A stretch of 64,000 nucleotides of DNA from Affinundibacterium amnicola (GCF_014284275.1 NZ_JACOFU010000010.1:1-64000); one strand, 5' to 3'. Positions 39,517-48,133 are shown, counted from the first letter of the stretch. The notes: generated by a model not told the origin, from the sequence alone. Translations and numbers: made by a program.

Positions 39517-39640
39517 AGAGGGCTCTGCACAATTGTAGTGAGCGTTAGAAGCTTGGATCGAGCAGCGCACTTGTACTGAATCGCTTACTCCCATCACAGA
39601 TTCGACATTCGGTCGCGCCGTAGATTGTGCAGAGGTCTCT
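39517..39640. mobile_element. MITE-like element with IS5-type inverted ends
   Basis: A 124-bp stretch whose ends are inverted copies: AGAGGGCTCTGCACAATT (left) and AGAGACCTCTGCACAATC (right, minus strand), differing at three of 18 positions. TAA lies directly outside both ends (39514-39516 and 39641-39643), as a 3-bp TNA duplication would. It holds no gene. The ends recall those of some IS5-family elements, so it is probably a non-autonomous derivative. The rest of the 690-base gap (39225-39917) shows nothing else apart from a short AACTCAG direct repeat near 39690. Confidence 0.65.
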
Positions 39641-39917
39641 TAAAAGTTGTTAAAGAGAAGTTTGCAGGGTATGCATTTGCTTTTCTCAGAACTCAGAACT
39701 CAGAGTATCTATTTAATGCGATCAAATATATATATTCATACCCGCATTCATCAAGAAGCACAAAAAAGTAACATTTTATAACATTCCAAAGACTCTGCGA
39801 ACTTGGAATGATGAAGAATCGGCACTAGACTAACTATTTTTCTTAGGTTCAAGCCGATTAGCAAGGCGATTGAGGTATCCTAGCGACTTCTGATTTCCCT
39901 CTCAAAGTACCCCAAAA

Positions 39918-41585
39918 ATGGCAAATTACGTCTATACCATGAATCGGGTCGGCAAAATCGTGCCGCCTAAACGTCAAATCCTCAAAGATATTTCCCTGTC
40001 CTTTTTCCCAGGCGCCAAAATTGGTGTGTTGGGCTTGAATGGTTCAGGCAAATCATCGCTATTAAAAATCATGGCGGGTATCGATAAAGATATTCAAGGT
40101 GAAGCCGTGCCTATGCCGAATCTGAACATCGGCTATTTACCGCAGGAACCACAACTTGATCCAGAACAAACCGTACGCGAAGCCGTTGAAGGCGCGCTCG
40201 GTGAAGTGTTTGAAGCCAAGGCAAAACTAGAATTAGTGTATGCCGCTTACGCCGAAGAAAATGCTGATTTTGATGCGCTGGCAAATGAACAAGCGCGCTT
40301 GGAAGCTATCATCTCCACCTCAGCTGGCGACAACGTGGAATTGCAATTAGAAATGGCTGCCGATGCTTTGCGTCTGCCACCTTGGGATGCCAAGATTGCC
40401 GTCTTATCCGGTGGTGAGAAACGTCGTGTCGCTTTATGCCGTTTGTTGCTATCCAAACCTGACATGCTCTTGCTTGATGAACCAACCAACCATCTGGATG
40501 CAGAATCGGTCGATTGGTTAGAACAATTTTTACTGCGCTTCCCAGGCACTGTGGTGGCGATTACGCATGATCGCTATTTCTTGGATAATGCTGCAGAATG
40601 GATTTTGGAACTTGATCGCGGCGCAGGTATTCCTTGGAAAGGTAATTACTCTTCCTGGTTAGATCAAAAGCAAGCACGCTTAAAACAAGAAGAAGCCACA
40701 GAATCAGCCCGTCAACGCGCCTTGCAAAAAGAATTGGAATGGTCACGCCAAAATCCAAAAGCGCGTCAGGCGAAGAGTAAAGCACGTCTGGCACGCTTCA
40801 ACGAGATGAGCGAGCACGAATACCAAAAACGCAATGAAACGCAGGAGATTTTCATCCCTGTGGCAGAGCGTTTAGGTAATGAAGTCATCGAATTTAAAAA
40901 CGTCAGCAAATCCTTCGGTGATCGTCTGTTGATCGACAACTTGAGCTTCAAGATTCCACCAGGCGCTATCGTCGGCATCATCGGCCCTAACGGCGCGGGT
41001 AAATCCACTTTGTTCAAAATGATCAAAGGCATAGAGCAGCCAGATAGCGGTGAAGTCGCGCTCGGTCAGACGGCAAAAATCTCACTGGTTGATCAATCCC
41101 GTGAAGACCTCGGCAACACGAAAACAGTGTTTGAAGATGTCGCGAACGGCGCCGATATTTTGACAGTTGGTCGTTTCGAAATGCCGTCACGCGCCTACCT
41201 TGGTCGCTTCAATTTCAAAGGTGGCGATCAACAAAAAATCGTCGGCAATTTATCAGGCGGTGAGCGCGGTCGTTTGCATCTGGCAAAAACTTTACTGCAA
41301 GGCGGTAATGTCTTATTGCTAGATGAACCGTCGAATGATTTGGACGTAGAAACTTTGCGTGCCTTGGAAGACGCCTTGTTGGAATTCGCCGGTAGCGTAA
41401 TGGTGATCTCGCATGATCGCTGGTTCTTAGATCGTATCGCGACGCATATCTTGGCGTTTGAAGGCGACTCTCAAGTGACGTTCTTTGATGGTAATTACCA
41501 AGAATACGAAGCGGATAAAAAGAAACGTTTGGGTGAAGAAGGTGCCAAACCAAAACGTATTCGCTACAAACCATTAACGACCTGA
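39918..41585 (+). CDS. ettA: EttA, ABC-F translational throttle protein
   Basis: A 555-residue ABC-F ATPase with two nucleotide-binding domains and no membrane part. Walker A motifs are GLNGSGKSSLL and GPNGAGKSTLF. Signatures are LSGGEKRRV and LSGGERGRL. Walker B motifs are MLLLDEPTNHLD and VLLLDEPSNDLD. The inter-domain linker is basic and helical (residues about 245-320). Length and the MANYVYTMNRVGKIVPPKR start match EttA, which binds the ribosomal E site and gates the first elongation steps according to the ADP/ATP ratio. It is monocistronic. Confidence 0.95.
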   Translation: MANYVYTMNRVGKIVPPKRQILKDISLSFFPGAKIGVLGLNGSGKSSLLKIMAGIDKDIQGEAVPMPNLNIGYLPQEPQLDPEQTVREAVEGALGEVFEAKAKLELVYAAYAEENADFDALANEQARLEAIISTSAGDNVELQLEMAADALRLPPWDAKIAVLSGGEKRRVALCRLLLSKPDMLLLDEPTNHLDAESVDWLEQFLLRFPGTVVAITHDRYFLDNAAEWILELDRGAGIPWKGNYSSWLDQKQARLKQEEATESARQRALQKELEWSRQNPKARQAKSKARLARFNEMSEHEYQKRNETQEIFIPVAERLGNEVIEFKNVSKSFGDRLLIDNLSFKIPPGAIVGIIGPNGAGKSTLFKMIKGIEQPDSGEVALGQTAKISLVDQSREDLGNTKTVFEDVANGADILTVGRFEMPSRAYLGRFNFKGGDQQKIVGNLSGGERGRLHLAKTLLQGGNVLLLDEPSNDLDVETLRALEDALLEFAGSVMVISHDRWFLDRIATHILAFEGDSQVTFFDGNYQEYEADKKKRLGEEGAKPKRIRYKPLTT

Positions 41586-41617
41586 TACGATCAATTCACG
41601 TCAGGAAAATCACAGCG

Positions 41618-41648
41618 ATGCATCATTCCAATTGTCAAAATGATGCAT
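41618..41648 (+). terminator. Possible terminator after ettA
   Basis: ATGCATCATT (41618-41627) pairs perfectly with AATGATGCAT (41639-41648) across an 11-base loop. The tail is only weakly T-rich (TGTTGTG), so termination may be inefficient. Confidence 0.4.
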
Positions 41649-41688
41649 TGTTGTGAACACAATGTGCAGATCCTCAAGAAAGTAAATT

Positions 41689-42108
41689 ATGTCCAAAAAA
41701 ATGCATCAATTTGTATTAGCGGCCAGTTTGTTTCTCAGTATGGTTTGCCTGGGTTCTGCTCAAGCTAGCGATAAGGCCAGCGCAAGCGGCAGCGCTACTG
41801 CCAGCGCACCGACAGCTCGGCTGGAGCCATTTGTTGTGAACCTCGCTAGCTTTGATCGTTATTTACAAACCATCGTCACCCTACAAATGGGCGCAGCTGA
41901 ATCAGCGGACAAAGTCAAAGTGTTGATGCCAGTGATACGACATGCGGTGATCATGACATTAAGCGCGAAAGACTACACTGAATTGCAAACCGTTGAAGGC
42001 AAGAAAATTCTGATTGATGAGCTACGCAAGAAAATCAATGTGGCGCTTTCAACCAAAGAGAATGATGGCGTACAAGATATTTTCTTTGAGAATTTCGTGA
42101 TTCAATAG
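41689..42108 (+). CDS. FliL-family protein with signal peptide
   Basis: A 139-residue exported protein. A cleavable signal peptide (FVLAASLFLSMVCLGSAQA) and a Ser/Ala-rich linker precede a FliL domain: LEPFVVNLASFDRYLQTIVTLQM, LMPVIRHAVIMTLSAKDYTEL, KKILIDELRKKIN and the ending VQDIFFENFVIQ. FliL normally sits on the flagellar motor as a membrane-anchored stator helper. Here no flagellar gene is nearby and the anchor looks cleavable, so the job may differ. The stop codon lies inside an 11-bp tandem repeat. Confidence 0.8.
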   Translation: MSKKMHQFVLAASLFLSMVCLGSAQASDKASASGSATASAPTARLEPFVVNLASFDRYLQTIVTLQMGAAESADKVKVLMPVIRHAVIMTLSAKDYTELQTVEGKKILIDELRKKINVALSTKENDGVQDIFFENFVIQ

Positions 42109-42132
42109 TTATTCAATAGTTATTCAATAACT
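42101..42132. repeat. 11-bp tandem repeat at the fliL-like stop
   Basis: TTCAATAGTTA occurs at 42101-42111 and 42112-42122, followed by a partial copy TTCAATAACT. The first unit contains the TAG stop of the FliL-family gene. Repeat slippage here would not alter the protein. Confidence 0.7.
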
Positions 42133-42219
42133 GTTTAGCTCTAGCGAACTTCTAGCTTCAAAAAACGCGATTAATTCAATTCGGCTTTGCTTTTCGGGCA
42201 GGCATCAACCTAAGCATGT

Positions 42220-42822
42220 ATGTACCAACTAAGCTCAGCGGTCTGCGCTGAAATTGAAATTAAGAAAAGCCGCTTCCTCGGCCAACTCTATCCCATTTAC
42301 ACCCGCGCAGAAGCGCAAATCTTACTCACACGAATCCGTGCAGAGCATCCAAATGCAGTGCATGTTTGCTGGGTATTATTGTGTGAAGGTGATTCTGGTT
42401 TAGATGATGATGGGGAACCCTCTGGCACAGCAGCTAAACCGATGTACAACGTTCTGGTCCACAAAGAACTCTTTAACGTATTGGCGGTGGTGGTTCGATA
42501 CTGGGGTGGTACCAAACTAGGCGCTGGTGGCTTAACTCGGGCTTACGGTCAGGCGATATCCGATGCATTTAAACATGCAGAATTAGCGCCTATCGAAATT
42601 CTTGGCGAACTACAACTCGCAGTCAACTTCGCAGACGAATCACCACTACGCCGACTGTGCGAAAACTATCAAGCGACTATTCTGGAAGTGAATTATGCTG
42701 AGCAGGCAATCTTGCATATTCAGCTCAAATCACATCAAATTGAAGACTTCTACCGCGACGCACATAATTTAATGCGTGGGAATATACGACGCCTGTCGAC
42801 CGACGAAGGCGAACTACAGTAG
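42220..42822 (+). CDS. yigZ: YigZ/IMPACT family protein
   Basis: A 200-residue UPF0029 protein. The IMPACT domain has KKSRFLGQLYPI, DDGEPSGTAAKPMYNVL and VVVRYWGGTKLGAGGLTRAYG. The C-terminal DUF1949 half is weaker. Family members bind nucleic acid or ribosomes by structure, but the bacterial function is not settled. The frame ends 9 bases inside the convergent slmA-like gene. Confidence 0.9.
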   Translation: MYQLSSAVCAEIEIKKSRFLGQLYPIYTRAEAQILLTRIRAEHPNAVHVCWVLLCEGDSGLDDDGEPSGTAAKPMYNVLVHKELFNVLAVVVRYWGGTKLGAGGLTRAYGQAISDAFKHAELAPIEILGELQLAVNFADESPLRRLCENYQATILEVNYAEQAILHIQLKSHQIEDFYRDAHNLMRGNIRRLSTDEGELQ

Positions 42823-43386
42823 CAAAGTAATTTGTGCAGTCGCTAACTCTGTCGGACTCGCCTTGAAGCCGGTTTTAGCATAGCGCTGCCAACGTCCTAA
42901 GACAAAATTAGTCAACAAATTCGCCCGCATCACAATCTCGTTATCAGGCACCTGCCCTTGCACGACCGCTTGTCGTAAGGCCTGCTTATATGCAAGTTCA
43001 ATTCTGTCCATCAATTGATTCATGCGTAATTGCAGACGCGCATCTTCATTCACCAAGGCATCACCAATTAACACCCGTGTCATACCTGGATTGCGTTCAG
43101 CAAAACTCAGCAACATCAACGTAATGCCTTGCGCCTGCTGCAAACCGTCTTTATGTTGTTGACTGATTTGATTAATCAAACCAAAGACCGTCGTTTCGAT
43201 AAACTCAATCAAGCCTTCAAACATCTGTGCCTTACTGGCAAAGTGCCGATACAAAGTCGCCTCAGATACATCAATCTTTGCAGCTAAGGCTGCCGTGGTG
43301 ATTTTTTCTCCTTTCGGATTTTCTAACATCCCCGCTAAGGTTTGCAAAATCTGAAGTTTACGTTCGCCGGGCTTGGTAATAGACAT
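42814..43386 (-). CDS. slmA: SlmA-like TetR-family nucleoid occlusion factor
   Basis: A 190-residue TetR-fold protein. The start ATG before SITKPGERKLQILQTLAG gives the standard length. The helix-turn-helix is ITTAALAAKIDVSEATLYRHFASKAQMFEGLIEFIE, the SlmA signature region. SlmA binds specific chromosomal sites and inhibits FtsZ near DNA, so division does not cut the nucleoid. The gene order slmA-HAD-argB is usual in Burkholderiales and supports the call. Its stop overlaps the end of yigZ by 9 bases on the opposite strand. Confidence 0.87.
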   Translation of the reverse strand: MSITKPGERKLQILQTLAGMLENPKGEKITTAALAAKIDVSEATLYRHFASKAQMFEGLIEFIETTVFGLINQISQQHKDGLQQAQGITLMLLSFAERNPGMTRVLIGDALVNEDARLQLRMNQLMDRIELAYKQALRQAVVQGQVPDNEIVMRANLLTNFVLGRWQRYAKTGFKASPTELATAQITLLL

Positions 43387-43440
43387 AGTGTATAAAAAAT
43401 GAAAATGACGACGATGAACACAAAGGAAGCACAAAAATAA

Positions 43441-44133
43441 TCAACGAAATTGACGCAAGCGATGCGGCAGTTCGAACACTGATTTTACTGTGATATCGGC
43501 GCTGGCAGAAATACTTTTCTGCTGCACATGCTGTCCATGTCCAGTCACCATGACAGTACGGATGCCAATTTGTTTGGCCGCAATAATATTTGCAACACTA
43601 TCTTCAACCAAAATACATTGACTGGCTTGCCAACCATGTTGTGCTAACAACTTGCGCAGATAAGGTTTACTCGGTTTTGGATGCGATTTGCCATGCACAC
43701 GCATGTTCTCTATCGAGATATGGGCGGCAAAATGCCGATGTAGATTGAAATGTCGGATGGCTTGTTGTGAGTATTCTTGTGGTGCGTTGGTGAATAGAAT
43801 TTTTTTACCTGGCAATCGCGCAAGTATCTTTGATAAACCACGTTCTCTTTTGAGTAAATCCGGCAAGTGATCGAATTTGTGCGCCTCACGCAGAAAATCT
43901 TTTTCATTTACGCCGTGGTGGATGACCATGCCTTTTAGCGTTGCGCCATAACGTTTGAGATAGTTGACTCTTAATTGGTTGACGGTTTCTGGGTCAGATG
44001 GATGATTGGCCTCGGCTAACACCTGCGTGATGTAGCGGGTCATGTTGTTGGCTATGCTGGGGAAGACTGCTGCACTGGCGTTGTGTAGGGTGTTGTCTAG
44101 GTCGAATAGCCAGATTGTTTGTTTTGGATTCAT
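43441..44133 (-). CDS. HAD-family pyrimidine 5'-nucleotidase
   Basis: A 230-residue haloacid dehalogenase-type phosphatase: motif I WLFDLDNTLHNA, motif II KKILFTNAPQ, motif III with Lys in GKSHPKPSKPY and motif IV ILVEDSVANIIAAK. This matches the SDT1/PhoE-like pyrimidine 5'-nucleotidase group, which dephosphorylates UMP or CMP. It lies 54 bases upstream of slmA on the same strand, downstream of argB and the small gene at 44431. Confidence 0.88.
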   Translation of the reverse strand: MNPKQTIWLFDLDNTLHNASAAVFPSIANNMTRYITQVLAEANHPSDPETVNQLRVNYLKRYGATLKGMVIHHGVNEKDFLREAHKFDHLPDLLKRERGLSKILARLPGKKILFTNAPQEYSQQAIRHFNLHRHFAAHISIENMRVHGKSHPKPSKPYLRKLLAQHGWQASQCILVEDSVANIIAAKQIGIRTVMVTGHGQHVQQKSISASADITVKSVFELPHRLRQFR

Positions 44134-44238
44134 GGTTGGTTGGCTTGACTATGCTTTCAAAGTCACTTGATAATCGGAAATCAAACTACTGACTTTTCTA
44201 ATCTGAACGTCCTAAGGTCGGGGGTGGCCCGACAGCCA

Positions 44239-44405
44239 CATCCTTTCTTTGCTTCGCCAAAGAAAGGATGCAAAGAAAGGCGACGCAGGCGCCACTGCCC
44301 TTCGGGTTCCCAATTGTGCAAGACAAAAATGGGGAGAGTCAGAAACTCGCTTCGCTCAGACATCTGACTCTCTTTTTCCCATTTCTGCCTCGCACAATTG
44401 GCAGT
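44239..44405. repeat. Compound palindromic intergenic element
   Basis: Three nested or adjacent inverted repeats. CATCCTTTCTTTG (44239-44251) pairs perfectly with CAAAGAAAGGATG (44258-44270). ACTGCC plus CCAATTGTGC (44294-44319) pairs with GCACAATTGGCAGT (44392-44405). Inside it, AATGGGGAGAGTCAGA (44329-44344) pairs with TCTGACTCTCTTTTTCCCAT and the next T (44363-44383). The whole 300-base gap is filled by this structure, and small open frames over it are symmetric artefacts. Confidence 0.75.
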
Positions 44406-44430
44406 GTCACATGCGATGAACGGCGCTTAA

Positions 44431-44781
44431 TCAACCGATTCCTGAATCAAAACGCCTGACCAATGATTCACATGCAGAAAACCCAATCGTCCGTGCCCAA
44501 CTTTCGGCATCGTCAATTTCAGTATTGAGATTACTCAATGCACTTTGTAACCAGAAATTTCGAATTTCGCCCAACGGTAAATCATCAGTATCAGATTCGA
44601 TAACAACAAACACCCTGAAATCGACGTCCTCATCACTAATCCCTGCTGCATGTCGAAGATCAACAAGCTTTCGTGCACCTTCTAGAAAACTCAACTCTCC
44701 ACCGATCATCGCTCTCGCAATTTCGCCAATGCGACTCCTTACATTGGCAACATATTCGATATGGCTTATATGCTCAGACAT
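44431..44781 (-). CDS. Conserved-looking small acidic protein of unknown function
   Basis: A 116-residue soluble protein: N-terminal helix region (VRSRIGEIARAMIGGELSFL), then GARKLVDLRHAAGISDEDVDFRVFVVIESDTDDLPLGEIR and a helical C-terminus. No family was recalled with confidence. It sits 18 bases downstream of argB on the same strand, so it is probably co-transcribed. The ATG MSEHISHI was preferred over an upstream non-ATG start. Confidence 0.65.
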   Translation of the reverse strand: MSEHISHIEYVANVRSRIGEIARAMIGGELSFLEGARKLVDLRHAAGISDEDVDFRVFVVIESDTDDLPLGEIRNFWLQSALSNLNTEIDDAESWARTIGFSACESLVRRFDSGIG

Positions 44782-44799
44782 CAGAGGAAGCACTCAATC

Positions 44800-45723
44800 T
44801 CAATGACTACGAATCATCGTACCGAATGCTTGTTCCGTCAAAATCTCAAGCAACAGCGAATGTGGAATTCGTCCATCGATAATATGCACCGTATTCACAC
44901 CTGATTTCGCTGCATCTAATGCTGAAGAAATCTTCGGCAACATGCCGCCAGAAATCGTGCCGTCTGCGAACATTTCGTCGATTTCTCTGGCGGATAAGTC
45001 GGTTACCAGATTGCCTTGTTTGTCTAAAACGCCTGGGATGTTTGTCATCATGATCAGCTTTTCGGCTTTCAAGATTTCGGCGATTTTGCCGGCGACTAAG
45101 TCGGCGTTGATGTTGTAGGCTTGGCCGTCTTCACCAAAACCAATTGGTGAGATAATCGGAATAAAAGCGTCATCTTGCAGAGCTTTGACGACCGCTGGGT
45201 TGATCGCGTCGATTTCGCCGACGAAACCGATGTCTAAGAATTCGCCTGGATTTTCACGATCTGGCATTTTCATTTTGCGGGCGCGGATTAAGCCGCCGTC
45301 TTTGCCTGTTAAACCGACCGCTTGACCGCCGTAATGATTGATCAGCATAACGATGTCTTGCTGGACTTCGCCGCCCAACACCCATTCCACCACTTCCATG
45401 GTTTCTTCGTCGGTGATGCGCATACCTTGCACGAAGGTGCCTTGTTTGCCGACTTTTTTCAGAGCGTTGTCAATTTGTGGCCCGCCACCGTGTACAACAA
45501 CTGGGTTCATACCGACTAATTTGAGCAAAATCACGTCACGTGCGAATCCATGTTTTAAACGTTCTTCTGTCATCGCATTACCACCATATTTTACAACGAT
45601 GGTTTTCCCATGAAACTTACGAATATACGGTAAAGCTTCAGCCAGAATTTCTGCTTTAATTTCAGGTTCTACACCAGCTAAGTGGTCGGAAGTTTCGTGA
45701 GGGATGTTTGTCGTAATGCTCAT
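44800..45723 (-). CDS. argB: Acetylglutamate kinase ArgB
   Basis: A 307-residue amino-acid kinase. Signatures: [12 protein letters not shown] at the N-terminus, [44 protein letters not shown], and [14 protein letters not shown]. It phosphorylates N-acetylglutamate, the second step of arginine synthesis, and usually is feedback inhibited by arginine. The N-terminal extension before YIRKFHGK is of the length seen in arginine-sensitive forms. It precedes the small 44431 gene and is followed by HAD-slmA. Confidence 0.95.
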   Translation of the reverse strand: MSITTNIPHETSDHLAGVEPEIKAEILAEALPYIRKFHGKTIVVKYGGNAMTEERLKHGFARDVILLKLVGMNPVVVHGGGPQIDNALKKVGKQGTFVQGMRITDEETMEVVEWVLGGEVQQDIVMLINHYGGQAVGLTGKDGGLIRARKMKMPDRENPGEFLDIGFVGEIDAINPAVVKALQDDAFIPIISPIGFGEDGQAYNINADLVAGKIAEILKAEKLIMMTNIPGVLDKQGNLVTDLSAREIDEMFADGTISGGMLPKISSALDAAKSGVNTVHIIDGRIPHSLLLEILTEQAFGTMIRSH

Positions 45724-45814
45724 ATTAAGGGTATCCTATGAAGAATCGTGGTCTTAGCCTGAATTTTACAGGCAAAAGCGCCCCTCGTTAAAACCAGATC
45801 AGGTATTTTTATTC

Positions 45815-46402
45815 ATGCCTCACATTGCTGAACTACCTCAACAGTTAGAAGCTATGCGCCCGGCGTTATATCGATTTGCTATGCTACAACTCAGAAATAC
45901 CGTGCATGCAGAAGATGCGGTGCAAGAAACCTTACTGGCTGTATTAGAAAAGCCTGCGAATTTTCAAGGTAACTCTAGCTTACGCACCTATGTTATCGGC
46001 ATATTAAAATTCAAAATTATTGACTTTTTGCGTGCTGGAAATCGTGAAGCGCAGTTCACCGATTTTGGTGCCGACGATCAATCGGATGAAGATATTGTCG
46101 ATCAACTATTTCATGCGAATGGGCACACAGTGGAAGCCGCTAGTGCTTGGGGCGCTCCAGAAGCGAGCTTGCAACAGAGCGATTTTTTCAAAACCTTAGA
46201 GATTTGTTTAGAGAAATTACCAGCACAAACTGCACGCGTGTTTATGATGCGTGAATGGCTGGAATTATCTACCGAAGAAATTTGTAAGGAATTAGGCTTG
46301 AGCACGTCTAATCTTTGGGTTCTTTTATATCGTGCACGCTTGCGTTTGCGCGAATGCCTAGAACTCAATTGGTTCGCCCATACATCCGCTCAGCACCGCT
46401 GA
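45815..46402 (+). CDS. ECF-type RNA polymerase sigma factor
   Basis: A 195-residue sigma-70 family protein: region 2 (LYRFAMLQLRNTVHAEDAVQETLLAVLEK, LRTYVIGILKFKIIDFLR) and region 4 (LPAQTARVFMMREWLELSTEEICKELGLSTSNLWVLLYRAR). Length and lack of regions 1 and 3 fit ECF sigma factors. The next gene on the same strand encodes a small zinc-finger anti-sigma factor, 53 bases downstream, which points to post-translational control. Confidence 0.9.
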   Translation: MPHIAELPQQLEAMRPALYRFAMLQLRNTVHAEDAVQETLLAVLEKPANFQGNSSLRTYVIGILKFKIIDFLRAGNREAQFTDFGADDQSDEDIVDQLFHANGHTVEAASAWGAPEASLQQSDFFKTLEICLEKLPAQTARVFMMREWLELSTEEICKELGLSTSNLWVLLYRARLRLRECLELNWFAHTSAQHR

Positions 46403-46455
46403 TCAGCACAAATCAACACCAATCAGCGCTAACAAGCAAAAAAATAGAGTTCTCT

Positions 46456-46662
46456 ATGTTATTTTTATATACCTGCAAACAAGCACACCAAAAATTATCT
46501 GAAAACTTAGATAGAAAACTCAGTCTGACCGAACGTGCGCAATTAAAAGTACATTTAAGCATGTGCCGTTCTTGTAGCAATTTTAGTACGCAGATGCGCA
46601 CAATACGAAGCGCCATGAAACAAATGGCGAGCGGTAAGTCTTCTGATCAAGATCCTTCTTAA
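46456..46662 (+). CDS. Small zinc anti-sigma factor (zf-HC2)
   Basis: A 68-residue protein. The HxxxCxxC motif of zinc-binding anti-sigma domains is HLSMCRSC at about 38-45, with CKQAHQKLSENLDRKLSLTER before it. No membrane helix follows, so it is a cytoplasmic, ZAS-type factor, possibly redox-controlled through its zinc cysteines. The ATG at 46456 was chosen over a longer frame that overlaps the sigma gene out of phase. It should hold the sigma factor encoded just upstream. Confidence 0.8.
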   Translation: MLFLYTCKQAHQKLSENLDRKLSLTERAQLKVHLSMCRSCSNFSTQMRTIRSAMKQMASGKSSDQDPS

Positions 46663-46802
46663 TGCGACAACGCCCGTTTGCCGCAGTGCCATTATTGACT
46701 TAATTGAACCGTTAAAACCACTTACACGAAAAACACAAGCACGGCGATTCAGTTACCATATCAACTTCTTGCATTTTGGCGCCTACGCCGATTGGATACA
46801 TA

Positions 46803-47507
46803 ATGCCGACCGATTCTCATTACCAAGCAGTTCCCGCCATACCTGTCTCGCAACGCATACGCGAACGCATCGTCAAAGCCAAAGTGCGTTACCACGCCAA
46901 TGACAACATCGCTGACTTCATCGAACCTGGTGAACTAGACCAGCTATTAGCCGAAGTCGAAGGCAAATTGCGTGGCGTATTGGAAAGCTTGGTGATCGAC
47001 ACTGCCAGCGATCACAACACTTTAGATACTGGACGACGTGTCGCCAAAATGTATTTAAATGAGATCTTCAAAGGTCGCTATTTGCCGATGCCGCCAGTAA
47101 CAGAATTTCCGAATGCATCGCACTTAAATGAGCTGATGATCATCGGTCCGATTACCGTACGCTCAGCATGTTCACATCACCTCTGCCCTATCATCGGCAA
47201 AGTCTGGATCGGTGTGATGCCGAATGAACATTCCAACCTGATCGGTTTATCAAAATACGCGCGCATCGCGGATTGGATTATGAGCCGCCCGCAAATTCAA
47301 GAGGAAGCGGTGGTACAGCTCGCCGACACCTTACAAGAAAAAATGCAGCCCGATGGGCTAGCGGTGGTAATGGAAGCGGATCACTTCTGTATGCATTGGC
47401 GCGGTGTCAAAGATATGGATTCAAAAATGATTAATAGCGTCATGCATGGTTCCTTCTTAAAAGATCCGAATTTGCGCCGTGAATTTTTATCGCTGATTAA
47501 GAAGTGA
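46803..47507 (+). CDS. folE: GTP cyclohydrolase I FolE
   Basis: A 234-residue enzyme making 7,8-dihydroneopterin triphosphate from GTP, the first step of folate synthesis. Zinc ligands are in ITVRSACSHHLCPI, the substrate part in LIGLSKYARIADWI, and ADHFCMHWRGVKD near the end. The ATG before PTDSHYQ gives the usual N-terminal extension and has GGA upstream. It is the FolE (type I) and not the FolE2 form. Followed by a palindromic repeat. Confidence 0.93.
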   Translation: MPTDSHYQAVPAIPVSQRIRERIVKAKVRYHANDNIADFIEPGELDQLLAEVEGKLRGVLESLVIDTASDHNTLDTGRRVAKMYLNEIFKGRYLPMPPVTEFPNASHLNELMIIGPITVRSACSHHLCPIIGKVWIGVMPNEHSNLIGLSKYARIADWIMSRPQIQEEAVVQLADTLQEKMQPDGLAVVMEADHFCMHWRGVKDMDSKMINSVMHGSFLKDPNLRREFLSLIKK

Positions 47508-47520
47508 TGATAGTTTAAAT

Positions 47521-47619
47521 GTAGGGTGCGCCATGCGCACCGCTCCAATAGACAGGTGTATTAACATTATTAGCGTCAATGTCGGCAGTAGTGATCATGG
47601 TGCGCATGGCGCACCCTAC
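47521..47619. repeat. Palindromic element, family 2, copy 2
   Basis: GTAGGGTGCGCCATGCGCAC (47521-47540) is the complement of the arm at 47599-47619, with 56 intervening bases. The element lies between folE and the BLUF gene. It matches 29694-29762 in its arms but not in its centre. Confidence 0.8.
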
Positions 47620-47689
47620 CGAAACCGTTTAAGCGGATCTGCTTTTGAATATAAGTGCACACAACACCAACCGTGATAGGGAAACCAGC

Positions 47690-48115
47690 ATGTTAGTTCG
47701 TCTTTTATACGCCAGCCGCGCTGTCGATGGAAATCTGAGTGACATCGTCCAAAGCATCATGCAACAATCGCGCGATCACAATCCTCAACACGGCATCACA
47801 GGCATCCTCTGCCACAGCGATCAGGTATTTATGCAAGTCTTAGAAGGCGGTCGCGAAGCGATCAATACTTTGTACTCGCATATCTTGCGCGATCCTCGTC
47901 ATACCGATGTGATTTTGCTCGACTATGAAGAAATCAGCCAACGCCGCTATGCGGGCTGGACGATGGGGCAAGCGAATTTGGGCAAAATCAATCCGTCAAT
48001 CTTATTAAAGTATTCTGCTTTACCCGAACTGAATCCACATCGTATGTCTGGAAAAATGTCACTGGCTTTAATCGAAGAGCTCATGGCAACAGCAGCCATC
48101 GTCGGACGCTCTTAA
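47690..48115 (+). CDS. Single-domain BLUF blue-light sensor
   Basis: A 141-residue FAD-binding BLUF protein. LVRLLYASRAV holds the conserved Tyr. The Asn is in DHNPQHGITGIL and the Gln in QVFMQVLEGG, the hydrogen-bond network for flavin photochemistry. The DYEEISQRRYAGWTMG stretch carries the Trp/Met part. AGGGAAA lies before the ATG. The last 45 residues form a helical cap. No effector domain is fused, so it probably signals by protein contact. Its neighbours give no partner. Confidence 0.9.
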   Translation: MLVRLLYASRAVDGNLSDIVQSIMQQSRDHNPQHGITGILCHSDQVFMQVLEGGREAINTLYSHILRDPRHTDVILLDYEEISQRRYAGWTMGQANLGKINPSILLKYSALPELNPHRMSGKMSLALIEELMATAAIVGRS

Positions 48116-48133
48116 GCGCCGATTCAGTGACAC

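Noticed and set aside
44181-44367. Small open frames on both strands at the compound palindrome
   Set aside because: They mirror each other because the DNA is palindromic and have no protein-like features.
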